DNA from: Lysobacterales bacterium
Lineage (GTDB): Bacteria; Pseudomonadota; Gammaproteobacteria; Xanthomonadales; SZUA-5
Direction: 5' to 3'
DNA length: 64,000 bases
Assembly (NCBI GenBank): GCA_022844135.1
Contig: JALHMG010000003.1
Coordinates: 1 to 64,000 of the forward strand
Under the pieces are notes generated by a model. That model was not told the DNA's origin and searched no databases. It saw only the letters and a list, made by a program, of their open reading frames with translations. Shown piece by piece: positions 39,552-47,868 of this stretch (position 1 is the first letter of the stretch; the number at the start of each line of letters is the position of its first letter). A program made the translations under genes and the position numbers.

Positions 39552-40138
39552 CTACCGTCCTGTTGAGCGGTTTCGAAGCTTTTGATGGCGATGCGCGCAA
39601 TCCTTCCGCCGAAATCGCCATACAGCTTGATGGCGAACGCATCGCCAGCCGGCGCGTGGTCGGCATCGTTTTGCCCGTCGAATTTGGTCGCGCGGCGCGG
39701 CAATTGTTACGCAGCATCGAGCATGAACGACCAGACATCGTCATAGCCACCGGCATCGCCGCTTCGCGAGGAGCGATCACACCCGAACGCTTCGCGCTGA
39801 ATTTCGTCGATGCACGAATCGCCGACAACGCCGGCCGCACACCGCGCGCACGATCGATCATCCGCAGCGCGCCGCTGGCGCTGCCGAGCACGCTACGAAT
39901 AAGCCGCATGCTCGATGCGCTAGGCGCTGCCAAACTGCCCGCAGAGGCCTCGCTATCGGCCGGCAGCTATGTGTGCAATGAGGTGTACTTCCGTCTGCAG
40001 CACGCGCTGTCAGGGAGCGAGATTCGCTCAGGTTTCGTGCATTTGCCGCACGCGCGAGAAATGGCACCAGGCAATACGAGTGCATGGCCATTTCAGGCTT
40101 TGCTCACGGCCGTCCGCGAAGTGCTTGCAGTCGCGTAA
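39548..40138 (+). CDS. pcp: Pyroglutamyl-peptidase I
   Basis: Protein of 196 aa that removes N-terminal pyroglutamate from peptides. MTTVLLSGFEAFDG and NPSAEIA open the family (usually GFEPFGG), ITPERFALNFVDARIADN carries the catalytic Glu region, SAGSYVCNEVYFRLQHAL carries the nucleophilic Cys, and SGFVHLPHA the His. The catalytic triad therefore appears intact. It starts inside the DUF979 stop (ATGA). With pxpA it would convert imported pyroglutamyl peptides to glutamate. Confidence 0.93.
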   Translation: MTTVLLSGFEAFDGDARNPSAEIAIQLDGERIASRRVVGIVLPVEFGRAARQLLRSIEHERPDIVIATGIAASRGAITPERFALNFVDARIADNAGRTPRARSIIRSAPLALPSTLRISRMLDALGAAKLPAEASLSAGSYVCNEVYFRLQHALSGSEIRSGFVHLPHAREMAPGNTSAWPFQALLTAVREVLAVA

Positions 40139-40439
40139 CCGTCCTTCGTGGGAAGGATGAGTGTTGCAGAGACTGCGAAGCAACAACGGCACGTCACGAT
40201 AGGATGGACCGGAGTCGTCAGCGAATCGCGCAGCGAAAACCACGTTTTCGCTCCGCGGGCGAGCCCTGCTTGAAAACCGGGTCAAAGTTTCCGCAGGAAA
40301 CTTTGGCACGAAGAGGTAACCGGGTCAAAGTTTCCGCAGGAAACTTTGGCACGAAGAGGTAACCGGGTCAAAGTTTCCGCAGGAAACTTTGGCACGCGCG
40401 CGGTAGTCTTCGCGCCCACCGCTTCGGAGGAGTGCATCG
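40139..40439. other. Intergenic region before cbs
   Basis: This 301-bp region between pcp and cbs has no gene. Its left half contains short hairpins (GCGAAAACCACGTTTTCGC), and its right half holds three tandem 43-bp hairpin repeats (listed separately). A Shine-Dalgarno (GGAGGAG) precedes the cbs ATG by 7 nt. Confidence 0.7.
40275..40391 (+). repeat. Three tandem 43-bp hairpin repeats
   Basis: Units begin at 40275, 40318 and 40361, exactly 43 bp apart; the third is incomplete at its right end. Each contains a perfect 10-bp stem CAAAGTTTCC-GCA-GGAAACTTTG (40283-40305, 40326-40348, 40369-40391), followed in the first two by GCACGAAGAGGT. Identity between units appears complete, so the array is recent. 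It lies 50 bp before the cbs start and would form three RNA hairpins in the leader. Confidence 0.95.
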
Positions 40440-41810
40440 ATGGCCGTGTTCAACAACGTGCTCGAACTGATCGGCAATACGCCGATCGTGCGCTGCCAGC
40501 GCCTCGACACCGGCGTCTGCCAGTTGTTCTTCAAGATGGAATCGATGAATCCGGGCGGCTCGATCAAGGACCGCATCGGGTTATCGATGATCGAGGATGC
40601 CGAGCGCCATGGACGCCTGAAGCCCGGCGGCACCATCGTCGAGGGCACTGCCGGCAACACCGGTCTGGCGCTGGCACTGGTTGCGCAGCAGAAAGGCTAC
40701 CGCTTGATCCTGGTGGTACCGGACAAGATGAGTCGCGAGAAGATTTTCAATCTCAAGGCGATGGGCGCAGAAGTGGTACTGACGCGCTCGGATGTCACCA
40801 AGGGCCATCCCGACTACTACCAGGATCTGGCCAAGCGCATTGCTGCAGAAACACCGGGCGCGTTGTACATCAATCAGTTCGGTAACAACAGCAATCCCTA
40901 CGCGCACGAGTTCGGCACCGGCCCGGAAATCTGGCAGCAAATGGGCCACGAAATGGATGCGATGGTGTTCGGCGTTGGCTCGGGCGGCACGCTGACCGGC
41001 CTGTCGCGATTCTTCAAGCGCGCAGCACCGCACGTCGATTTGGTGCTCGCCGATCCGGTGGGCTCGGTACTAACGAGATACGTTAACGAAAAGACGCTCG
41101 ACACCACCGGCGGCAGTTGGACGGTGGAAGGCATCGGCGGCGATTACCTGACCGCCATCAGCGAATTCGACCACGTAAAGAAGGCGTACGCGATCAGCGA
41201 TCGCGAGAGCTTCGAGGTCGCACGCGAGCTGCTGAAGCTCGAGGGCATCCTGGGCGGCAGTTCGACCGGCACCGTGATCGCCGCCGCGCTGCGCTACTGC
41301 CGCGAGCAAACCACGCCGAAAAAGGTGGTGGCCTTTGTCTGCGACACCGGCAACAAGTACTTGTCGAAAATGTTCAACGACTATTGGATGCGCGATAACG
41401 GCTACATCACGCGCCAGTCCACCGGCGATTTGCGTGATCTGATCAATCGCCCGTACTCGGAGCGCGACACGATCGTTGTGCGCCCGGCCGAAACGCTGAC
41501 GGTGGCGTACCAGCGCATGAAACTGTACGACGTCTCGCAACTGCCGGTGATGGACGGCGACCAAATCGTCGGCATCCTCGACGAGTCCGACGTGCTGATG
41601 AAAGTGATCGACAATCCCACCGCCTTTCAGGCGCCGGTTAGCGACGCGATGATCACCAAGCTTGATCAGGTGCAGGTTTCCACACCGGTCAACGCGCTGC
41701 TGCCGATGTTCGACCGCGGCCATGTGGCAATCGTGATGGATGGCGAGCGTTTTATAGGACTGATCACGCGCATGGATGTGCTGAATTACTTGCGGCGCAG
41801 GGCGCAATGA
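40440..41810 (+). CDS. cbs: Cystathionine beta-synthase / PLP cysteine synthase with CBS domains
   Basis: Protein of 456 aa. The fold-type II PLP domain has MNPGGSIKDRIG with PLP-binding Lys43, the GTAGNTGLALAL substrate loop, and GVGSGGTLTGLSRF phosphate loop. Two CBS repeats (DTIVVRPAETLTVAYQRMKLYDVSQLPVMD and VSTPVNALLPMFDRGHVAIVM) span about residues 340-456. It replaces the hydroxyl or an activated group on serine with a thiol: homocysteine gives cystathionine; sulfide or O-succinylserine could give cysteine. It is translationally coupled to the rimB-like gene (ATGA) and close to metB and metX. Confidence 0.95.
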   Translation: MAVFNNVLELIGNTPIVRCQRLDTGVCQLFFKMESMNPGGSIKDRIGLSMIEDAERHGRLKPGGTIVEGTAGNTGLALALVAQQKGYRLILVVPDKMSREKIFNLKAMGAEVVLTRSDVTKGHPDYYQDLAKRIAAETPGALYINQFGNNSNPYAHEFGTGPEIWQQMGHEMDAMVFGVGSGGTLTGLSRFFKRAAPHVDLVLADPVGSVLTRYVNEKTLDTTGGSWTVEGIGGDYLTAISEFDHVKKAYAISDRESFEVARELLKLEGILGGSSTGTVIAAALRYCREQTTPKKVVAFVCDTGNKYLSKMFNDYWMRDNGYITRQSTGDLRDLINRPYSERDTIVVRPAETLTVAYQRMKLYDVSQLPVMDGDQIVGILDESDVLMKVIDNPTAFQAPVSDAMITKLDQVQVSTPVNALLPMFDRGHVAIVMDGERFIGLITRMDVLNYLRRRAQ

Positions 41811-42244
41811 TGCGCACCATCGGCTGGCGCGAGTGGTTGGCGCTGCCGCAGTTCGGTGTGCGCGCGATCAAAGCCAAGATCGATAGCGGCGCGCGGTCCT
41901 CAGCTTTGCACGTCGTTTGGCAGCAGCGCGAGACACAGGGCGGCGCGCCGTGGGTGCGCTTTGCGGTTGAGTCCGATGGCCTCGGCTCGGCGAGCGTCGA
42001 GTCCGCCGGCGAGATTGTCGACGAGCGCGATGTCACCGACTCGGGTGGCCACACCACGCGTCGTCCGTTCGTTCGCACCCTGGTTCGAGTGGGTGAGGAC
42101 GAGTGGCCGATTGAAATCAATCTCTGCGATCGTCGTCATATGCGCTTCCCGATGCTGCTGGGGCGCACAGCGATGATGGGGCGATTGCTGGTCGATCCAG
42201 CGCTGTCGTTTACTTTGGGTGGCGCAGAGGAGTCGGACTCATGA
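41807..42244 (+). CDS. RimK-associated retropepsin-like protein (DUF785)
   Basis: Protein of 145 aa. The [14 protein letters not shown] motif resembles an aspartic-protease DSG-type active site, RRPFVRTLV follows, and [19 protein letters not shown] is typical of the family formerly called ATP-dependent zinc protease and found beside rimK. In Pseudomonas, the equivalent (RimB) acts on glutamylated ribosomal protein S6. It overlaps cbs and rimK by 4 nt each, so all three are co-translated. MetMet start; either may be used. Confidence 0.88.
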   Translation: MMRTIGWREWLALPQFGVRAIKAKIDSGARSSALHVVWQQRETQGGAPWVRFAVESDGLGSASVESAGEIVDERDVTDSGGHTTRRPFVRTLVRVGEDEWPIEINLCDRRHMRFPMLLGRTAMMGRLLVDPALSFTLGGAEESDS

Positions 42245-43137
42245 AAATTGCCGTCCTGTCGCGCTCGCGCCGTATTTACTCCACCAAGCGCCTCGTCGAG
42301 GCCGCGATTGCGCGCGGCCACGTGGTGCGCGTCATCGATCCGTTGCGCTGCTACATGCGTATCAGCCCAGGGCTTGCGGAAATCCATTTCCGCGGGCGCG
42401 TGGTCGAAGGTTACGACGCAGTGATTCCGCGCATCGGCGCGTCGATTACCTTCTACGGCACGGCGGTGGTGCGGCAGTTCGAATCGATGGGCGTGTACAC
42501 GCCGAACACCTCCGACGCCATTTTGCGTGCGCGCGACAAACTACGCGCGATGCAACTACTGTCGCAGCAAGGCATTGGCATGCCGACGACCGTGTGCGCC
42601 GATTCGCCCGACGATTCGGAAGACTTGATCAAGATGCTTGGCGAACCGCCGCACGTGCTGAAACTGGTGCAGGGCACACAGGGACAAGGCGTGGTGCTGG
42701 CGGAAACGCACTCGGCATCGCTGAGCCTGGCCGAAGCCTTTCGCGGCGTGCGCGAACACTTCCTGATGCAGGAGTTCATTCGCGAAGCCAAGGGCGCCGA
42801 TCTGCGCGCGTTCGTGGTCGGCAATCGCGTCGTCGCCGCGATGATGCGCCAGGCACGCGAAGGCGAATTCCGCAGCAACTTGCATCGCGGCGGGCATGCG
42901 TTGCGCGTCAAGCTCACCAAAGAAGAGCGCGAGACCGCGATCGCTGCCTCGCAGACCATGGGGCTGGGCGTGTCGGGCGTCGATCTATTGCGCTCCGATC
43001 GCGGCCCGCTGGTGCTCGAAGTCAACGCCTCACCGGGGCTCGAAGGCATCGAGGCGGCATCGGGCATTGATGTGTCGGGGTTGATCATTGAGCACATCGA
43101 GAAGGCCGTGGCCAGGCGTGAGGCGCGCAGGCAGTAG
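42241..43137 (+). CDS. rimK: Ribosomal protein S6 glutamate ligase RimK
   Basis: Protein of 298 aa, ATP-grasp ligase that adds glutamate residues to the C-terminus of ribosomal protein S6. [22 protein letters not shown] is the expected start. [44 protein letters not shown] (ATP-binding), [20 protein letters not shown] and [22 protein letters not shown] (metal-binding) follow. It ends the cbs operon. A hairpin at 43156-43172 (GCGGACC-CAT-GGTCCGC) follows, without a U-tract. Confidence 0.96.
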   Translation: MKIAVLSRSRRIYSTKRLVEAAIARGHVVRVIDPLRCYMRISPGLAEIHFRGRVVEGYDAVIPRIGASITFYGTAVVRQFESMGVYTPNTSDAILRARDKLRAMQLLSQQGIGMPTTVCADSPDDSEDLIKMLGEPPHVLKLVQGTQGQGVVLAETHSASLSLAEAFRGVREHFLMQEFIREAKGADLRAFVVGNRVVAAMMRQAREGEFRSNLHRGGHALRVKLTKEERETAIAASQTMGLGVSGVDLLRSDRGPLVLEVNASPGLEGIEAASGIDVSGLIIEHIEKAVARREARRQ

Positions 43138-43236
43138 CGTTCGTCCTTAAGACACGCGGACCCATGGTCCGCATGCTGCGGAATGCGAATCTACTGGATG
43201 CGGTCCGCGTACCAGACAGCCGCCGATGGGGCGAGG

Positions 43237-44421
43237 TTAAGCCGCCCGCCGCAACCCTGGGCGCGACGCAGCCGCACGATCCAAGGCCTGCTTCAAATCG
43301 TGCGCCAGATCGCGCACGTCCTCGATGCCCACGCTCAGTCGCAGCAACTGATCGGAAATGCCGGCCACGCGTCGCGCCTCGGGCGTCATCGACGCGTGCG
43401 TCATCGTGGCTGGATGTGCGATCAGGCTCTCGACGCCGCCCAGCGACTCGGCCAGCGAGAAGTGCTTCAGGCCATCCAGCAAGGCACGCACAGCGGGCTC
43501 GCCGCTCGTCACCTCAAAGCTGATCATCGCACCGAATCCGGACTGCTGACGTGTCGCGAGGGCGTATTGCGGATGGTCGATCAACCCTGGGAAATACACC
43601 TTGTCGACCGCGGGATGCTCGGCCAGCAGCTCGGCGAGGATTTGCGCGTTCTCGCCGTGCACGCGCAGGCGCGCCGACAGCGTGCGCAAACCGCGCAGCG
43701 TCAAATAGCTATCGAAGGGCGCGCCCGCGAGGCCCATGCAGTTGTTCCACCACTTGAGCGGTTCCAGATGCTTTGGGTCTGCGGCGACGATTGCGCCACC
43801 CACCACATCGCTGTGCCCGTTCAAATACTTGGTCGTCGAGTGCAGCACCAGATCGGCGCCCAATCGCAGCGGCTGTTGCCACACCGGCGATAGGAAGGTG
43901 TTGTCGACCAGTACGATCGCGCCACTCGCCTTGGCCTGTGCCGTCAGCGCGGCGATATCGACAACGCGCAGCAACGGATTGCTCGGTGTTTCGATCCAGA
44001 AGAGATCGGCGCCCTGCGCCAGCGCCGCCGCGACCGCCACGGAATCGTTCTGATCCACCAGCGACAGCCGAAAGCGACCACGCGCTGCAAGCGTGTCGAA
44101 CAGGCGCCAGGTGCCGCCGTAACAATCATGCGGCGCGATCAGGTGACCGCCCTCGGGCACCAGTTGCAGCGCCAGCGTGATCGCCGCCATGCCGGTGGCC
44201 GTGACCACCGCGCCGCAACCGCCTTCCAGCTCTGCCAAAGCTTCGGCAAGCGTATCGCGTGTTGGGTTGCCAGAGCGCGTGTAGTCGTAGGCGCGGGGCT
44301 GAGCGAATCCGGCGAAAGAAAAATTGCTCGACAACACCAGCGGCGGCACGATGGCGCCATGACCGCGGTCACTGTCGATGCCGGCGCGAACGGCTTTGGT
44401 TGTGGTCGAAATCGTGCTCAT
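43237..44421 (-). CDS. metB: Cystathionine gamma-synthase/lyase
   Basis: Protein of 394 aa, Cys/Met metabolism PLP family. YDYTRSGNPTRDTLAEALAELEGG, TATGMAAITLAL, ETPSNPLLRVVDI, DNTFLSPVWQQPL and the PLP Lys in LHSTTKYLNGHSD are visible. SLGGVESLIAHPATMTHAS supports gamma-synthase/gamma-lyase. It would form cystathionine from O-acylhomoserine and cysteine, or cleave cystathionine to cysteine; the sequence alone does not decide. Tandem MetJ-like boxes lie 34 nt upstream. It converges with rimK. Confidence 0.9.
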   Translation of the reverse strand: MSTISTTTKAVRAGIDSDRGHGAIVPPLVLSSNFSFAGFAQPRAYDYTRSGNPTRDTLAEALAELEGGCGAVVTATGMAAITLALQLVPEGGHLIAPHDCYGGTWRLFDTLAARGRFRLSLVDQNDSVAVAAALAQGADLFWIETPSNPLLRVVDIAALTAQAKASGAIVLVDNTFLSPVWQQPLRLGADLVLHSTTKYLNGHSDVVGGAIVAADPKHLEPLKWWNNCMGLAGAPFDSYLTLRGLRTLSARLRVHGENAQILAELLAEHPAVDKVYFPGLIDHPQYALATRQQSGFGAMISFEVTSGEPAVRALLDGLKHFSLAESLGGVESLIAHPATMTHASMTPEARRVAGISDQLLRLSVGIEDVRDLAHDLKQALDRAAASRPGLRRAA

Positions 44422-44454
44422 GTAGCCCCCGCTGGTTGACGATTTCGGAATGCT

Positions 44455-44486
44455 ACACGTCTAGTAGTGTAGACGTCTAGACGTCC
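44455..44486 (-). promoter_or_regulatory. Tandem MetJ-type operator before metB
   Basis: Four adjacent 8-bp units: ACACGTCT (44455), AGTAGTGT (44463), AGACGTCT (44471), AGACGTCC (44479). The third equals the enterobacterial met-box consensus AGACGTCT, and the fourth differs at one base; the first differs at one, the second at several. MetJ binds such tandem boxes cooperatively. The position, 34 bp before metB, fits repression of metB. No metJ gene is in the window. Confidence 0.72.
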
Positions 44487-44517
44487 TTATTTGACTAGTG
44501 AGAGATGAGCGTTACGG

Positions 44518-45201
44518 TCAATGATCAATAGCCAACTGAAGAGCGGGAGTAAACGTCGAAACCGCAACCCGCCACAGCGCATGTCCTGACGCCCAGTACT
44601 TGCGCTCGAAGGGACTGACCGGCTCATCGACCATCAATGGCTCTACGGACGAGGGCACACCGAGCAGGCGCAAGGCAAACGCGAATTCCTCGGCATAGAT
44701 GGACCAATTGGTGCGCAACTCAATGCGCCGCGCGGTGGCGATGAGCGCGGGGAACACCGGGTGCGCGTGCCAGCGACGCATCAAGTGTTGCGCCTTCGGC
44801 CACGGATTGGGGTACCAAAGATAGAGATCGTCGACCATCGCGCCGCTTTCTGCCAACACACGCCACACGCCGGCGCAATCGGCGCGCAGCAGGAGCGCGT
44901 TCGACGCCGATCGATCTGCCGTTTTCGCCAACCGGTGCGCCGACTGATCGACACCCAACACCGCTGTTCCCGGTTGCCGCCGCGCCAGCGCCAGCGCGCT
45001 CTCGCCGGTGCCGCAGCCGGCGTCGAAGGCGGTGCGCGAGAAGCCCTTTGCGAATCCCAGCCACCGTTCAAGCGCAGCACGATCGCGCGATTGAATGGGC
45101 GTGCGATCAACCGATGCTTGATGCTTCGCGACGATCTCGGCGAGCCGCTGGTGGATACCGGATTGCGAGCTATCGACGTTGCGCGAGTTGCCTGAGTTCA
45201 C
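44518..45201 (-). CDS. TrmB-like tRNA (guanine-N7) methyltransferase
   Basis: Protein of 227 aa from a GTG start (MNSGNSRNVDSSQSGIHQRL); the frame continues far upstream only because it is antisense to metX. SAM-binding motif AFDAGCGTGESALALARRQP and acidic ends VLGVDQSAHRL, then DLYLWYPNPWPKAQHLMRRW, a TrmB signature. The C-terminus (NWSIYAEEFAFALRLLG, FERKYWASGHALWRV) fits the family. It is shorter and more diverged than canonical TrmB, so another substrate is possible. Divergent from metX with about 31 bp between the starts. Confidence 0.82.
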   Translation of the reverse strand: MNSGNSRNVDSSQSGIHQRLAEIVAKHQASVDRTPIQSRDRAALERWLGFAKGFSRTAFDAGCGTGESALALARRQPGTAVLGVDQSAHRLAKTADRSASNALLLRADCAGVWRVLAESGAMVDDLYLWYPNPWPKAQHLMRRWHAHPVFPALIATARRIELRTNWSIYAEEFAFALRLLGVPSSVEPLMVDEPVSPFERKYWASGHALWRVAVSTFTPALQLAIDH

Positions 45202-45232
45202 GTTCGTCGACACACGGCTATGATGTAGGCGA

Positions 45233-46366
45233 TTGAAGCAAAGCCAATCTGCCTTGTCGACTGCGCTGCCCGCCACACAAATCCATGCCCTGCCCTCGCC
45301 GTTGCGTCTTAAGCGCGGCGGCGAGCTGCGCGACGCTGTGATCGCCTTCGAAACCTGGGGCACGCTCAACGCCGCGCGCAGCAATGCAATTCTCATCGTC
45401 ACCGGAATGTCGCCCAGCGCGCATGCGGCGAGCAATGCGCTGGATCCGTCCCCCGGCTGGTGGGAGCCGATGATCGGCGCCGGACGCGCGCTCGATACGC
45501 ACCGCGACTTCGTCATCTGCGTCAATTCGCTTGGCAGTTGCAAGGGCTCAACCGGCGCCGCCTCGCCCCATCCGGACGATGGCGAACCGTATCGACTGCG
45601 TTTTCCGGCGCTCAGCATTGAAGACGTCGCCGACGGTGCAGCCGCCGTAGCGCGAGCGCTCGGAATCGCGCGACTGAAGCTGGTGATTGGACCAAGCATG
45701 GGCGGCATGACCGCCTTGGCGATGGCACATCGCCATCCGGAACTGGTGCCGAACATCGCGCTGATGTCGTGCGCTGCGCGCTCGTCGCCCTTCGCCATTG
45801 CGCTGCGTTCTCTGCAGCGGCAAATCGTGCGCGCCGATCCGCACTGGGACGCCGGCAATTACTCGGCGGCGATAGACGTCGCCTCAGGCATGGGCCTGGC
45901 GCGCAAGCTGGGCGTGGCCACGTATCGCTCTCCGCAGGAATGGCGCGAGCGTTTTGGGCGCGAGCGACTTCAGACAAACACCCGCACCATCGACGACGAT
46001 CCCTTTGCCAGCGAGTTCGCGATCGAGTCGTACCTCGATTCGCACGCCAGACGCTGGGCTGGCGGCTTCGATCCCAATTGTTATCTGTACTTGTCGCGCG
46101 CGATGGATTGGTTCGATCTGGCCGAGTACGGCGGCAGCGTGACGGCGGCATGCCGCCAGATGCGCATCGACCACGCGTTGGTGATCGGCGTAACCACCGA
46201 CATTCTGTTTCCTGTCGAACAGCAAGAAGAGATCGCCGAATCCCTGCGCGCTGCGGGTGCCCACGTCGACTACCAGCCGCTGCCGTCGATCCAGGGGCAC
46301 GACGCATTCCTGGTCGACATTCCTCGCTTCGCACCCGTGATGCAGCGTTTTCTGGCGCGGCTTTGA
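45233..46366 (+). CDS. metX: MetX-family O-acyltransferase (homoserine or serine O-succinyltransferase)
   Basis: Protein of 377 aa from a TTG; no ATG or GTG is suitably placed. The alpha/beta hydrolase acyltransferase fold has VCVNSLGSCKGSTGAA-like oxyanion sequence, nucleophile Ser155 in IGPSMGGMTALAM, the Asp in GVTTDILFPVEQQ and the His in IQGHDAFLVD. MetX enzymes acylate homoserine for methionine. A Xanthomonadales subgroup is reported to make O-succinylserine for cysteine, and cbs nearby would suit that. Substrate assignment is left open. Confidence 0.9.
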   Translation: MKQSQSALSTALPATQIHALPSPLRLKRGGELRDAVIAFETWGTLNAARSNAILIVTGMSPSAHAASNALDPSPGWWEPMIGAGRALDTHRDFVICVNSLGSCKGSTGAASPHPDDGEPYRLRFPALSIEDVADGAAAVARALGIARLKLVIGPSMGGMTALAMAHRHPELVPNIALMSCAARSSPFAIALRSLQRQIVRADPHWDAGNYSAAIDVASGMGLARKLGVATYRSPQEWRERFGRERLQTNTRTIDDDPFASEFAIESYLDSHARRWAGGFDPNCYLYLSRAMDWFDLAEYGGSVTAACRQMRIDHALVIGVTTDILFPVEQQEEIAESLRAAGAHVDYQPLPSIQGHDAFLVDIPRFAPVMQRFLARL

Positions 46367-46433
46367 GGCGATCTCAGCGTCGCGCTCTGGTGCGACGCCT
46401 CTCCCCACACTCGGTGCAAGCGAACTGCGGCTT

Positions 46434-46469
46434 GCTATGGCGCGAAAACGAACCGCGTCGCGCCATAGC
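46434..46469. other. Long hairpin between metX and tolC
   Basis: GCTATGGCGCGA (46434-46445) is perfectly complementary to TCGCGCCATAGC (46458-46469) with a 12-nt loop. It lies between two convergent genes and may separate their transcripts, but lacks a U-tract on either side. Confidence 0.6.
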
Positions 46470-46482
46470 GCAGCCCACAACG

Positions 46483-47853
46483 CTACTTGAGCAGCGCGTT
46501 CACCCGCTGCAAATCCGCAGCCGCCACCGTGCCGGCCGCACGCTTCAAGCGCAGCGTGTTCACCAGATAGTCGTGACGGGCTCGCGCATAGTCGCGCTGT
46601 GCCTGGAACAAGAGCTGCTGGCTGACGAGCACATCGACGATGGTGCGTGTGCCGACTTCGAAGCCGGCCTGCGTGGCATCCAGCGCGCTCTGGGCCGAAA
46701 CTTGCGCCTGGCGCCGCGCTTCCACCTCGCTGATGCCAGCGATCACCGAGCGATAGGCGCTGCGCGTCTGGCGCACGATCGCGCGCTTCTCTTGCTCGTA
46801 CGAATCGGCGGCCGCGTCGCGGTTGAAGGTCTCCTGGCGAACCCGCGACTGCGTGGCGAGACCTTCGAAGATCGGAACATTCAGCGTAAACACAAACCCC
46901 CGATCGCGAAAACTCGAATCGCCGGGAGATTCAAGACCATTGGTCGTGCTTGAGCCCCACCTGTCGCCGCTCGTCCAACTGTACTGCACACCGAGAGTGG
47001 GGTAGTGCGCGGCGTTTGCGGTCTCGATGGCGCGCTCTGCCTGTTCCAATTCGAACCGCCGGATCGCCAGCGAGGCGCTTTCAGCCTCGGCCGTGCTGAC
47101 CCAATCTTCCATTCGATCTGGATCGGGCCGATCAAGCGCGATGTTCTCGACCAGCGGGTCGACCGAATCGATCGGGCGACCGGTCAGTTCCGTGAGCGCC
47201 TCGTAAGCATCATCCAGTTGGTTCTGCGCCAGGATCGCTGCCGCACGCGCGCCATCGAATCGGGCTTGCGCTTCGTGCACGTCGGTGATTGCCGAGAGAC
47301 CAACCTCGAAGCGCTGCTCTGCCTGTTCCAGCTGACGCTTGACGGCCTTCTCTTCGGCCTGAGCAGCGTCGAGGTTGGTGCTCGCCGTGAGCGCGGCAAA
47401 GTATGCCTCGGCGACACGAATGACCAGACCGTCGACAGCAGCGTCGTAGCTGGCAGTGGCGCGTGCCGCGCCAGCTCGGGCGCCGCGCAGGCGCGTGTAG
47501 TCGCTGTGGTCGTAGATGCTTTGCGACAGACTCAACGAGTAGTTGCGGGTCGTCGATTCGCCAGACGAATCGGAGCGACCGAATACGACGGTATCGTCCG
47601 GCTGACGAAAGAAGCCGTTGCTCGAACTTGCATCGCTGGAATCGTTCAATGTCGCGCGTCCGGAGATGTTGGGCAGCAACGCCGCCCGCGCCTGCACGAT
47701 GCCCTCGCCGGCAGCCATCATGTTGGCTTCGGCAGCAGCCAACTGCGGATCGCTGGCGCGCGCCATTTCGTAGATCTCGATAAGGTCGGCGGCTGAAACG
47801 GGCGTGGCGGCTATCGTTCCCAGAATGGCGAGGCTGAGGTATTGGCGACGCAT
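46483..47853 (-). CDS. tolC: TolC-family outer-membrane efflux protein
   Basis: Protein of 456 aa with a signal peptide (MRRQYLSLAILGTIAATPVSA). Two OEP repeats are visible: LIEIYEMARASDPQLAAAEANM, LSLSQSIYDHSDYTRLR (first strand region), AEEKAVKRQLEQAEQRFEVGLSAITDVHEAQA, and in the second half FTLNVPIFEGLATQSRVRQ and AQSALDATQAGFEVGTRTIVDVLVSQQLLFQAQ. The trimeric channel serves type I secretion and RND/MFS efflux. The pcm-like gene immediately upstream is the usual neighbour in this group. Confidence 0.95.
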   Translation of the reverse strand: MRRQYLSLAILGTIAATPVSAADLIEIYEMARASDPQLAAAEANMMAAGEGIVQARAALLPNISGRATLNDSSDASSSNGFFRQPDDTVVFGRSDSSGESTTRNYSLSLSQSIYDHSDYTRLRGARAGAARATASYDAAVDGLVIRVAEAYFAALTASTNLDAAQAEEKAVKRQLEQAEQRFEVGLSAITDVHEAQARFDGARAAAILAQNQLDDAYEALTELTGRPIDSVDPLVENIALDRPDPDRMEDWVSTAEAESASLAIRRFELEQAERAIETANAAHYPTLGVQYSWTSGDRWGSSTTNGLESPGDSSFRDRGFVFTLNVPIFEGLATQSRVRQETFNRDAAADSYEQEKRAIVRQTRSAYRSVIAGISEVEARRQAQVSAQSALDATQAGFEVGTRTIVDVLVSQQLLFQAQRDYARARHDYLVNTLRLKRAAGTVAAADLQRVNALLK

Positions 47854-47868
47854 GAAAACTCCTTAGGC

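Noticed and set aside
40275-40391. CRISPR array
   Set aside because: Three repeats of 43 bp follow each other without variable spacers, and each is itself a palindrome; no cas genes are nearby.
44422-44454. SAM riboswitch before metB
   Set aside because: The space between the MetJ-like boxes and the start is only 33 nt, too short for a SAM-I or SAM-II aptamer, and no aptamer motif is visible.
46434-46469. Intrinsic terminator between metX and tolC
   Set aside because: The stem is perfect but no U-tract follows on either strand, so it is reported only as a hairpin.
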